Made by a program: the position numbers and the translations under genes. A DNA stretch of 9,731 nucleotides. It comes from Lactobacillales bacterium (GTDB taxonomy: Bacteria; Bacillota; Bacilli; Lactobacillales; Streptococcaceae). Under the pieces are notes generated by a model that saw only the letters and a list, made by a program, of their open reading frames with translations, made no database searches and was not told where the DNA came from. Location of the stretch: assembly GCA_031257815.1 (NCBI GenBank), contig JAIRNX010000121.1:1-9731 (forward strand), read 5' to 3'. The stretch's first letter is position 1; the number at the start of each line of letters is the position of its first letter. Positions 1-6,017 of the stretch are shown piece after piece.

Positions 1-47
1 TTTTTGATGATCCTTAGTTTTCTCCAATAGACTTCTTTCCAAATCAT
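1..47 (-). CDS. Possible start of a truncated minus-strand gene running off the left edge
   Basis: On the minus strand an ATG at 47-45 opens a frame that stays open to the window edge (15 codons, MIWKEVYWRKLRIIK). An AAGGA ribosome-binding motif lies at 57-53, five bases before the ATG, and a perfect TATAAT box lies at 69-64. No convincing -35 box is present. The visible peptide is too short to assign a family, and in DNA this AT-rich a chance open frame of this length is common. The gene would be divergent from the lysine transporter operon. Confidence 0.3.
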   Translation of the reverse strand, partial: MIWKEVYWRKLRIIK

Positions 48-63
48 TAAAATCCTTACAAAA

Positions 64-69
64 ATTATA
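64..69 (-). promoter_or_regulatory. Candidate -10 box for the left-edge minus-strand gene
   Basis: A perfect TATAAT hexamer on the minus strand lies 16 bases upstream of a possible ATG, with an AAGGA motif between them. The expected -35 position has no good match, so this is only a candidate; TATAAT arises easily by chance in DNA of this composition. Confidence 0.25.
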
Positions 70-152
70 TAAGTAGATAAAACATAAGATATGAAACAAC
101 GAAAAAACTAATGGATGACCCAATTTCAAAGATTAACCCGAGTAAAACGATC

Positions 153-201
153 TGTCGCTGATGTTTTGAATTTTTTGGAACATTTTCAAAAATCAGCGAC
201 A
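153..201. repeat. 49-bp palindrome resembling an insertion-sequence end
   Basis: The left arm (153-170) starts TGTCGCTGAT and the right arm (185-201) ends ATCAGCGACA. They pair as a 17-bp stem with a single bulged G at 163, leaving a 14-base loop. No T-run follows on either strand, so it is a poor intrinsic terminator. Its right half, from TGGAACATTTTC to the terminal CGACA, matches the sequence at 9514-9539 in 18 of 26 positions with no gap, and the core TTTTGGAACATTTTC is identical to 9487-9501. A TGT...ACA boundary and internal GAACATTT motifs suit the ends of IS21-type elements. I infer a small palindromic remnant or MITE-like derivative; no transposase is nearby. Confidence 0.5.
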
Positions 202-227
202 TTGTAAAATATTTTGAAAGTTTACTA

Positions 228-256
228 TTGACAACAGGTTATTTTATTTATAGACT
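228..256 (+). promoter_or_regulatory. Promoter of the lysine riboswitch and transporter operon
   Basis: A perfect -35 box TTGACA (228-233) is followed by a 17-base spacer and a -10 box TAGACT (251-256, four of six matches to TATAAT). Transcription would start near 262-264, about 20 bases before the riboswitch aptamer, giving a leader of roughly 280 bases before the ATG at 542. The position and spacing are what a riboswitch-controlled operon needs. Confidence 0.7.
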
Positions 257-281
257 AACCATTAATAATTTAATAAATAAA

Positions 282-441
282 AAATAGAGGTCGCAAGTTT
301 TAAGGTGTTTGTGGAGTGGGCGCACTTTGAAGCAAACTTAGGAAAACTTGCCGAAGCTTATAAGTTAACGTTTAGTTTATAAGCTGGGGCAGTGGTTAAG
401 AGCCATTGAACTGTCTTCGTGCAAACGAAGGAGAACTATTT
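282..441 (+). promoter_or_regulatory. Lysine riboswitch (L box) aptamer
   Basis: This is a leader RNA that binds lysine and controls the downstream transporter genes. The five-helix junction can be folded by hand. P1 is 282-287 with 436-441. P2 is 293-301 with 343-351, extended by an inner AGTG/CACT hairpin near 315-326. P3 is 355-363 with 377-385. P4 is 390-397 with 401-408. P5 is 415-420 with 425-430, closed by a GCAA tetraloop. The conserved L-box core elements AGAGGTCGC, GGAAAACTTGCCGAAG and CTGGGGCAGTGG are in the expected order. The sequence AGAGGT (286-291) can alternatively pair with ACCTCT (459-464) in the terminator, which gives an antiterminator. Lysine binding should stabilise P1, free the terminator and switch expression off. 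A sequence-covariance model search would be decisive, but the match to the class is strong. Confidence 0.93.
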
Positions 442-457
442 AATTAGTCTTATTTAG

Positions 458-490
458 CACCTCTTTTTTAAGAAAAAAGGGGTGTTTTTT
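458..490 (+). terminator. Riboswitch-controlled intrinsic terminator
   Basis: The arms 458-469 (CACCTCTTTTTT) and 473-484 (AAAAAAGGGGTG) form a 12-bp hairpin with one G-U pair and a three-base loop. A run of six T (485-490) follows. It lies between the aptamer and the transporter's ribosome binding site. Its 5' arm is complementary to the 5' strand around P1 of the aptamer, so it is the expression platform of the lysine riboswitch and not an unconditional terminator. Confidence 0.92.
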
Positions 491-541
491 AATTTTTTAT
501 AGCAATTATAAATTATTTAATTTACTAAAGAGGAGATAGGA

Positions 542-2164
542 ATGAATAAATTACACGCCAGATTTAAAATTTTAATCTTTATTTTTCCGTTATTATTTGC
601 TTTAAATTGTCTTTTTAGCATAAAAACACATGCAAAGTCCGTTTTGCGTGTGGGAATGGAAGCAGGATATGCACCGTTTAACTGGACTCAGGATGATGAT
701 AAAAATGTTGCGGTTTCCATTGATGGAACTAAGCATCAGTATGCTAATGGATATGATGTTCAAGTGGCAAAGATGCTAGCTAAAAAATTAAATCGTAAAT
801 TAGTGATTGTCAAAACTGCTTGGGACGGGTTAGTACCAGAATTAAAATCTGGGAAAATTGATGCAATTATTGCAGGAATGACTCCTACAAAAGAACGACG
901 CCAAGAAATTGATTTTTCAAGTAACAGCTACTATATATCTAGTTTAGTAATCGTCGTAAATAGTACGGGGAAGTATACACAGGCAAAAAGACTTTCTGAT
1001 TTTAAGGGAGCAAAAATAACTGCTCAGCAAGGGACATTTAATTATCAATTTATTAAACAAATTCCTAAAGTTAAAAGGCAGACAGCTATGAGAGACTTTC
1101 CACAAATGCGCCAAGCAGTAGAATCAGGAATCGTCGATGGTTATGTTGCAGAACGTCCAGAAGCCATGAGTGCAAAGCACGCAAATCATGCATTTAAAAT
1201 GGTAACGTTTAATGAAGGTGAAGGTTTTAAGATCAATCCTAAAGATACTGCGATTGCAGTTGGGATGCGTAAAGGTGATGCTAATTTAGCAATAGTAAAT
1301 GAAAATCTTCAAACTTGGACGAAAGCAAAGCAAAATAGTTTGATGGCGAAAATGATTAAATTGCAGCCTGTAGATAAGGAAAGTGATCAAGAAACTTTCT
1401 TTTCACAAGTGATAACAATTGCCAAAAATAGTGCTCCACAATTTATACGCGGAGCAGGTTTGACCTTATTTATTGCTTTAATTGGGACGTTAGTTGGTTT
1501 AGTTATTGGGTTAGCAATTGGCGTCTTTCGTATCAAGCCTAAGTCTAGTAATAAATTTATATATATTTTAGATCAATTAATAACATGGCTTTTATCTTTT
1601 TATATTGAAGTTTTTCGTGGCACGCCAATGATTGTGCAGGCAATGGTCATTTATTATGGCACAGCATTAGCTTTCCATCTAAATTTAGATCGAACTTTTG
1701 CAGCATTATTTATTGTTTCGATTAATACGGGAGCTTATATGTCAGAGATTGTGCGCGGTGGCATTTTTGCCGTAGATAAGGGACAATTTGAAGCTGCACA
1801 AGCCTTGGGTATGACCCATTCTCAAACAATGATAAAAATTGTTTTACCGCAAGTAATTCGCAATATTTTACCCGCAACAGGGAATGAGTTTGTAATTAAT
1901 ATTAAAGATACTTCTGTGTTAAATGTAATCTCAGTTGTTGAACTTTATTTTGCTGGCAACACTGTGGCCACACAAAACTTTCAGTACTTCCAAACATTTA
2001 CAATTATCGCGCTCATTTACTTTGTAATGACTTTTACAATAACTCGTATATTACGCTTAATCGAAAAAAAGATAGACGGACAGACGAATTATCTGCCGTA
2101 TGCTAACCAGATGCAAGTAGAGGAGGCTTTTGATAATCACTACAACTTAAAAGGAGGAGCTTAA
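542..2164 (+). CDS. Lysine-type amino-acid ABC transporter, substrate-binding protein fused to permease
   Basis: This membrane protein captures an amino acid outside the cell and passes it through the membrane, powered by the ATPase encoded next. Residues 1-32 are a signal/anchor segment with a THA|KS cleavage-like site. Residues about 34-275 are a type 3 solute-binding domain, with the usual start [12 protein letters not shown] and the binding-loop region GMTPTKERR at 112-120. Residues about 300-515 are a HisM/GlnP-type permease with several membrane helices and the ATPase-contacting EAA loop at 417-430 ([14 protein letters not shown]). The fused GlnP-like architecture is well known in lactic acid bacteria, and 540 residues is a normal length. 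The ATG follows AAAGAGGAG (527-535) by six bases. The lysine riboswitch upstream argues that the substrate is lysine or a close analogue; the binding domain alone would only say polar or cationic amino acid. Riboswitch surveys have predicted lysine ABC transporters of this kind. Confidence 0.93.
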   Translation: MNKLHARFKILIFIFPLLFALNCLFSIKTHAKSVLRVGMEAGYAPFNWTQDDDKNVAVSIDGTKHQYANGYDVQVAKMLAKKLNRKLVIVKTAWDGLVPELKSGKIDAIIAGMTPTKERRQEIDFSSNSYYISSLVIVVNSTGKYTQAKRLSDFKGAKITAQQGTFNYQFIKQIPKVKRQTAMRDFPQMRQAVESGIVDGYVAERPEAMSAKHANHAFKMVTFNEGEGFKINPKDTAIAVGMRKGDANLAIVNENLQTWTKAKQNSLMAKMIKLQPVDKESDQETFFSQVITIAKNSAPQFIRGAGLTLFIALIGTLVGLVIGLAIGVFRIKPKSSNKFIYILDQLITWLLSFYIEVFRGTPMIVQAMVIYYGTALAFHLNLDRTFAALFIVSINTGAYMSEIVRGGIFAVDKGQFEAAQALGMTHSQTMIKIVLPQVIRNILPATGNEFVINIKDTSVLNVISVVELYFAGNTVATQNFQYFQTFTIIALIYFVMTFTITRILRLIEKKIDGQTNYLPYANQMQVEEAFDNHYNLKGGA

Positions 2165-2165
2165 A

Positions 2166-2897
2166 ATGAGCATTTTAGAGATTAAACATTTGCAAAAAGC
2201 TTTTGGGCAAAATCTAGTATTGAAGGATATTTCTTTAAATGTCAAAGCTGGTGAAGTCATTTCGATGATTGGGTCATCTGGTTCTGGAAAATCAACTTTT
2301 TTGCGCTCGATTAATTTACTAGAAGAGCCTACAGGTGGAGAAATTTTATTTAAAGGCGAAAATGTTTTAGCTAAAGGCTATGATTTGCCAAAATACCGCA
2401 CGCATCTAGGCATGGTTTTTCAACATTTTAATTTATTTGAAAATAAAAATGTTTTAGCAAATGTAATGATCGCCCAAACAACAGTTTTAAAACGTGATGT
2501 AGCGTTAGCTCGCACTGAAGCGATAAAAAATCTTCAAAAAGTAGGCATGGATCGCTTTTTAGATGCAAAACCAACTCAACTCTCCGGTGGACAAAAGCAA
2601 AGAGTAGCTATTGCACGCGCACTATCGATGAATCCGGATGTTTTGCTCTTTGATGAACCAACATCAGCACTTGATCCAGAAATGGTAGGTGAAGTGTTAG
2701 CCACAATGAAAGACTTAGCTAAATCTGGATTAACGATGATGATTGTAACTCACGAAATGGCTTTTGCTCGTGAAGTAAGTGACCTGGTTATTTTTATGGA
2801 TCAAGGGGTCATTGTTGAACAAGGTGCTCCAGAAGAAATCTTTAGTAAACCAAAAGAAGAACGAACGAAAAAGTTTTTACAACGATATTTAAAATAA
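2166..2897 (+). CDS. Amino-acid ABC transporter ATP-binding protein
   Basis: This is the cytoplasmic ATPase that drives the fused binding protein/permease encoded just upstream. All nucleotide-binding motifs are intact: Walker [10 protein letters not shown] (36-44), Q-loop at Q86 in VFQHF, signature LSGGQ (139-143), Walker B VLLFDEP (159-165), D-loop SALD (167-170) and switch histidine H196 in VTHE. At 243 residues it has the standard size of the GlnQ/HisP polar amino-acid class. The ATG lies one base after the stop of the permease gene, and a strong GGAGG (2153-2157) inside the permease's last codons sets the start, so the two are co-transcribed and probably translationally coupled. Both depend on the lysine riboswitch. 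No clear terminator follows in the next 115 bases. Confidence 0.95.
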   Translation: MSILEIKHLQKAFGQNLVLKDISLNVKAGEVISMIGSSGSGKSTFLRSINLLEEPTGGEILFKGENVLAKGYDLPKYRTHLGMVFQHFNLFENKNVLANVMIAQTTVLKRDVALARTEAIKNLQKVGMDRFLDAKPTQLSGGQKQRVAIARALSMNPDVLLFDEPTSALDPEMVGEVLATMKDLAKSGLTMMIVTHEMAFAREVSDLVIFMDQGVIVEQGAPEEIFSKPKEERTKKFLQRYLK

Positions 2898-2964
2898 ACT
2901 GCAATGAACTGCCCTCAAAAGTTAGATTTTTTGCACAACAAACGCATGAATAAATCTTCAGCTA

Positions 2965-2973
2965 TGATACAAT
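2965..2973 (+). promoter_or_regulatory. Extended -10 promoter of the ankyrin-Smr gene
   Basis: TGATACAAT fits the extended -10 pattern TGnTATAAT with one mismatch. The -35 region is weak (ATGAAT at 2946-2951 with a 16-base spacer). Extended -10 promoters tolerate that. The start would fall near 2980, leaving a leader of about 33 bases with the AAGGGGG ribosome binding site. This suggests expression independent of the lysine riboswitch, although read-through from the transporter operon is possible. Confidence 0.5.
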
Positions 2974-3012
2974 TCAAATTGGATTATAAACTTTTTAAGG
3001 GGGTTTTATATA

Positions 3013-5439
3013 ATGGATTTAAAAATTAAGAAAACGAAATATATTATTTTTATTGCAGTAATTTGCTTTCTAGGTATGATGGTTTTTGCAGGAGATAAAG
3101 TTCATGCAAAGCCTGAGGAATACACATGTAAAAAAAAAACAGCTGTAGGTGATTTACAGAGTAGGATGGGCTTAAAAAGCAAAAAAGCTTTTCAAACTGC
3201 TTTAAATATTTTAGGCATTTCGACAAATGGAAATAAATTTACTGGTAGCACAACTAAAACAATTATTTTTGATGCAGATAATAAAACGGTTAAATTAAAA
3301 GATAAAATTGATACTTTTTTTTATGATGTTCAGACTGGAGAATTGACTCCTATGAAGGTTTTGAAACCATATGAATCATACTCAAAAGAAGAATTAATCC
3401 AATCTCTTTATTCTGCGATTTGTGAGAATGAACCTTCGGAAGTTCGACAAATTTTGGCAACTGGTAAAATTAATATCAATGAACCGCTTTATAATGGTTG
3501 GACACCATTACAAGTAGCAGTCGATCTTAAAAAACCAACTATAGTTGATTGTCTTCTTACTTTTCCTGATATTAATGTCAACGGTAAGGGAGGGATCGGA
3601 AGGCCTCCTCTTTATATAGCAGCTCAAAAAGGATACGGCGAGATTGTTCAAAGTTTACTTGCTTATGGAGGCGCTATTGATGAACCTAACGATAAAGACG
3701 GATCTACTCCTTTGTTTATTGCTGTTCAAAATGATAACGTAGATGCTACTCAAATACTAATAGATGCAGGGGCCAACGGAGATATTACTTGTGAGCAAGG
3801 TTTTTCTCCTTTTCATTTTGCTGTTCAAGAAGGAAAGCTTAAGTTTGTTCAAATGCTCTTAAGTCGTGAGGGCTGTGTAGATATTAATAAACCGACTGAT
3901 TTATGTGGAATTACTCCTGTATTCCTTGCTTTACGTAAAAATAATTTACCTTTAGTGAAAATGTTAATTGCCAAGCACGCTGATCTCAATATACCTGATA
4001 AGGAAGGTTTCCACCCTCTTGATTATGCTGTTCAAGAGGAAAATTTAGAAGCAGTTGAATTAATTTTGGCTGCCGGCTTAGAGCAAATTGATATTAATAG
4101 ACGATATCCTTATGGCGGTTGTACACCTCTTCATAGAGCTATTTGCATGAACCAATCGGATGAAATTTCTTTAAAACTAATTAAATCTGGCGCTGATCTT
4201 ACTGTAAAAGCTGATGGAGGTTTTACGCCTTTTTTTGCTGCTGTTCAAAATAAAAAACCAATGCTTATGAAAGTGTTGTTTAAAAAAGATAACAGCGTAG
4301 TCAATGAACCTAATGATCAAGGTTATACACCTATAAATTTTGCTGCTGAAAAAGGTCTTCCTAATGTGGTCAATAGGTTAATTGAGCTAGACGCTGATCC
4401 TAATAGACCGAACAACAATGGACACACCCCTCTTTTTAGGGCTGTTTTTAAAAAACATTTTGAAGTTGCAAAAATATTAGTTGATTGTAGAGGTATTAAT
4501 TTAGATTGTCCAATCCCAACTAGTGATAGTCATATTACCCCTCTTCTTTTTGCTATCGGTAGAGGATACAATGATTTTGCGCAGTTATTAATAAATGCTG
4601 GAAGCAATATCAATGGTATTGCGGAAATTAATGAAGAAGCAGAAGCAAGAGAACACAATTTAGCAGAAACACCACTTCGTGTTGCTATTAGAGGAAAAAA
4701 TGTTCCAGTGATTGAATCTATACTTTCTCATAAAAATTCTAATTTTACTTATGATTATATGGGAAATACTATCGAATTGTTACAAGCTATTGGTGTTGAT
4801 GATCATAAAGTAGTTGCAGCTGTACTCAAAAGTGAAAAAATACATATCACTGATTATGCTCTTGATTGTGCTGGTGATGAAAATGTTAAAGCTGTAGTAA
4901 AAGAGAAATTGGAATCTTTGAATCCTGCGGAAGAAGAGTCAGAGCAGGAATGGGAAGAACCAGATGAAGAAGAAGAAGAGGATGTACAATCTTCTCGACC
5001 AAATCCTTTGCTTGATCAAGCAGAAGTAGCTTTACCTCCAGCATTTCCAGTTAGAAGACCATCCCTAACACCGGATTATCTATTATTAGAAATGGTTGTT
5101 CCTTTAGAGCAGCAAATTACGAGCTGGAGAATATTAAATAGATTCTTGCATCGCGAAAAACCATTACCATTGCAGATTGATGTACATACTAGAAGTGCTG
5201 TTTTACCTAAGGTGTATGTCCGAGCTGTTTTAGATAAACTTTGTATTTTGTTGGCAAGAGAAGCTTATTCTGATGTGAAAGTGATTTTAATTACCGGTCG
5301 GGGGAATCACTCCCGAAATCAAGGATTTTCAAAACTTAAAGTTGCGGTTTTGGAGATAGCTAAAGAAAGCTTCAATGTTCAAGAAACTGGTAATCTAGGC
5401 AGATTATTATTAAATTTTAAAGATGGTCGGTTTATATAG
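3013..5439 (+). CDS. Secreted ankyrin-repeat protein with C-terminal Smr domain
   Basis: No named relative is recognised; the domains are. Residues 1-32 form a signal peptide: lysines at 4-9, a hydrophobic core to about 27, and a VHA|K cleavage-like site. Residues 33-128 match nothing I know. Residues about 129-615 carry roughly 12 ankyrin repeats, marked by (T/S/P)PL-type cores at 164, 199, 232, 265, 301, 334, 371, 405, 439, 472, 509 and 553, spaced 33-37 residues apart. A glutamate-rich stretch (639-657) and a proline-containing linker follow. Residues about 719-804 are an Smr domain with IDVH (722-725, where most relatives have LDLHG), TGRGNHS (761-767), LKVAV (775-779) and a closing GRLLLNF. 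Smr domains are nicking endonucleases or nucleic-acid binders, and ankyrin repeats bind proteins. The mature protein has 12 cysteines. SD AAGGGGG (2997-3003) fixes the start. Arginine codons are mostly AGA/AGG (18 of 29), against 4 of 17 in pbp2A, suggesting transfer. Role in attacking or manipulating other cells is inference. Confidence 0.88.
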   Translation: MDLKIKKTKYIIFIAVICFLGMMVFAGDKVHAKPEEYTCKKKTAVGDLQSRMGLKSKKAFQTALNILGISTNGNKFTGSTTKTIIFDADNKTVKLKDKIDTFFYDVQTGELTPMKVLKPYESYSKEELIQSLYSAICENEPSEVRQILATGKININEPLYNGWTPLQVAVDLKKPTIVDCLLTFPDINVNGKGGIGRPPLYIAAQKGYGEIVQSLLAYGGAIDEPNDKDGSTPLFIAVQNDNVDATQILIDAGANGDITCEQGFSPFHFAVQEGKLKFVQMLLSREGCVDINKPTDLCGITPVFLALRKNNLPLVKMLIAKHADLNIPDKEGFHPLDYAVQEENLEAVELILAAGLEQIDINRRYPYGGCTPLHRAICMNQSDEISLKLIKSGADLTVKADGGFTPFFAAVQNKKPMLMKVLFKKDNSVVNEPNDQGYTPINFAAEKGLPNVVNRLIELDADPNRPNNNGHTPLFRAVFKKHFEVAKILVDCRGINLDCPIPTSDSHITPLLFAIGRGYNDFAQLLINAGSNINGIAEINEEAEAREHNLAETPLRVAIRGKNVPVIESILSHKNSNFTYDYMGNTIELLQAIGVDDHKVVAAVLKSEKIHITDYALDCAGDENVKAVVKEKLESLNPAEEESEQEWEEPDEEEEEDVQSSRPNPLLDQAEVALPPAFPVRRPSLTPDYLLLEMVVPLEQQITSWRILNRFLHREKPLPLQIDVHTRSAVLPKVYVRAVLDKLCILLAREAYSDVKVILITGRGNHSRNQGFSKLKVAVLEIAKESFNVQETGNLGRLLLNFKDGRFI
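3130..3139 (+). repeat. A10 homopolymer tract in the 5' part of the ankyrin-Smr gene
   Basis: Ten consecutive A residues encode the lysines at residues 40-42 and the start of the next codon, just past the signal peptide and C39. Such a tract is prone to replication or transcriptional slippage. A one-base change would frameshift nearly the whole protein, so it could act as an on/off switch. A T8 run at 3315-3322 lies in the same gene. The window is AT-rich, so this may be compositional. Confidence 0.6.
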
Positions 5440-5473
5440 TTTTATTTAAATAATATATTTATAGATATTCTAA

Positions 5474-5514
5474 AAAACCTCATTTTAGTATTAATGAAAC
5501 TAATATGAGGTTTT
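5474..5514. terminator. Bidirectional terminator shared by the ankyrin-Smr gene and rnpA
   Basis: AAAACCTCAT (5474-5483) pairs with ATGAGGTTTT (5505-5514). The stem continues after one T-T mismatch with TTAGT (5485-5489) against ACTAA (5499-5503), leaving a nine-base loop. T-rich sequence follows on both strands. The right arm overlaps the first bases of the rnpA stop codon. It therefore ends both convergent transcripts. Confidence 0.85.
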
Positions 5515-5857
5515 AACTTTTTTGAATTACTTTAGCAATCATTAATATATGCCGAAGATTTTTCACCGTTTCAGCAACAGTTAAATTTTTAGCATCGTAT
5601 CTAGCAATCACAATAAAATCAACATCAGGACGAATTTCTGCAGATAGTTCAAAAACAGCTTGGCGGATTTTGCGCTTAATTTTATTTCTAGTAACCGCAT
5701 TTCCAAGTTTCTTGCTAACAGAAATGCCAACACGAAAATGTGGTTGTTTGCGTGGAGATAGCTGGTAAATGATAAACCGTTTATTAGCATATGATTTTCC
5801 GGTATGAAAAACTGTTTGAAATTCTTTTTCTTTTTTTACTCTATATGGTTTTCGCAA
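5513..5857 (-). CDS. rnpA: Ribonuclease P protein component
   Basis: RnpA is the small basic protein that binds RNase P RNA and helps it remove 5' leaders from precursor tRNAs. The 114 residues match the family in length and layout: N-terminal MRKPYRVKKEKEFQ, the central strand and helix FRVGISVSKKLGNAV (41-55), and the RNA-binding RNR-type segment TRNKIKRKIR (56-65). The start is TTG at 5857-5855, chosen because it restores the usual family N-terminus. An AAGG at 5872-5869 is 11 bases away, a rather long spacing. An ATG at 5868-5866 is out of frame. The gene is normally in rpmH-rnpA-yidC near the replication origin. Here neither neighbour is present; it sits between the ankyrin-Smr gene (convergent) and pbp2A (divergent). 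It looks intact and functional; whether a second copy exists elsewhere cannot be told. Confidence 0.95.
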   Translation of the reverse strand: MRKPYRVKKEKEFQTVFHTGKSYANKRFIIYQLSPRKQPHFRVGISVSKKLGNAVTRNKIKRKIRQAVFELSAEIRPDVDFIVIARYDAKNLTVAETVKNLRHILMIAKVIQKS

Positions 5858-5881
5858 AATTTTCGCATCCTTATTTAGTCG

Positions 5882-5910
5882 AGTATACGTATTATTAACA
5901 GTTTAGCCAA
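5882..5910 (-). promoter_or_regulatory. Promoter of rnpA
   Basis: On the minus strand TTGGCT (5910-5905) and TATACT (5887-5882, five of six) are separated by exactly 17 bases. Transcription would begin near 5875, about 18 bases before the TTG start, with AAGG close to the 5' end of the message. The short leader and the lack of any upstream minus-strand gene mean rnpA is transcribed alone. Confidence 0.6.
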
Positions 5911-6006
5911 AAATGCATTTTAAGCAAAGGAATTTTTAAGGTAAAATGGATAAAAGATGTAATTTAAAGATTTTTAACAGGCTCTTAAATCCATTATCTA
6001 AAATCT

Positions 6007-6012
6007 CGGAGG
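6007..6012 (+). promoter_or_regulatory. Ribosome binding site that decides the pbp2A start
   Basis: CGGAGG lies five bases before the ATG at 6018 and two bases before the ATG at 6015. The in-frame ATG at 5946, 24 codons further upstream, has only a weak AAGG three bases away. The strong site therefore favours initiation at 6018 (or 6015) and a shorter cytoplasmic tail. Confidence 0.75.
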
Positions 6013-6017
6013 CAATG

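Noticed and set aside
153..201. Intrinsic terminator
   Set aside because: The stem is strong, but neither strand has a T-run after it, and no gene is seen ending just upstream.
542..2164. Fusion of binding protein and permease as a sequencing artefact
   Set aside because: Fused GlnP-type transporters are a known normal architecture in lactic acid bacteria, and both domains are complete.
5608..5790. 60-codon open frame on the minus strand
   Set aside because: It lies wholly inside rnpA in another frame, has no ribosome binding site and resembles no family.
5946..6017. 24-codon N-terminal extension of pbp2A
   Set aside because: The upstream ATG has a weak, badly spaced SD, while CGGAGG at 6007-6012 lies inside the extension and is ideally placed for the ATG at 6018.
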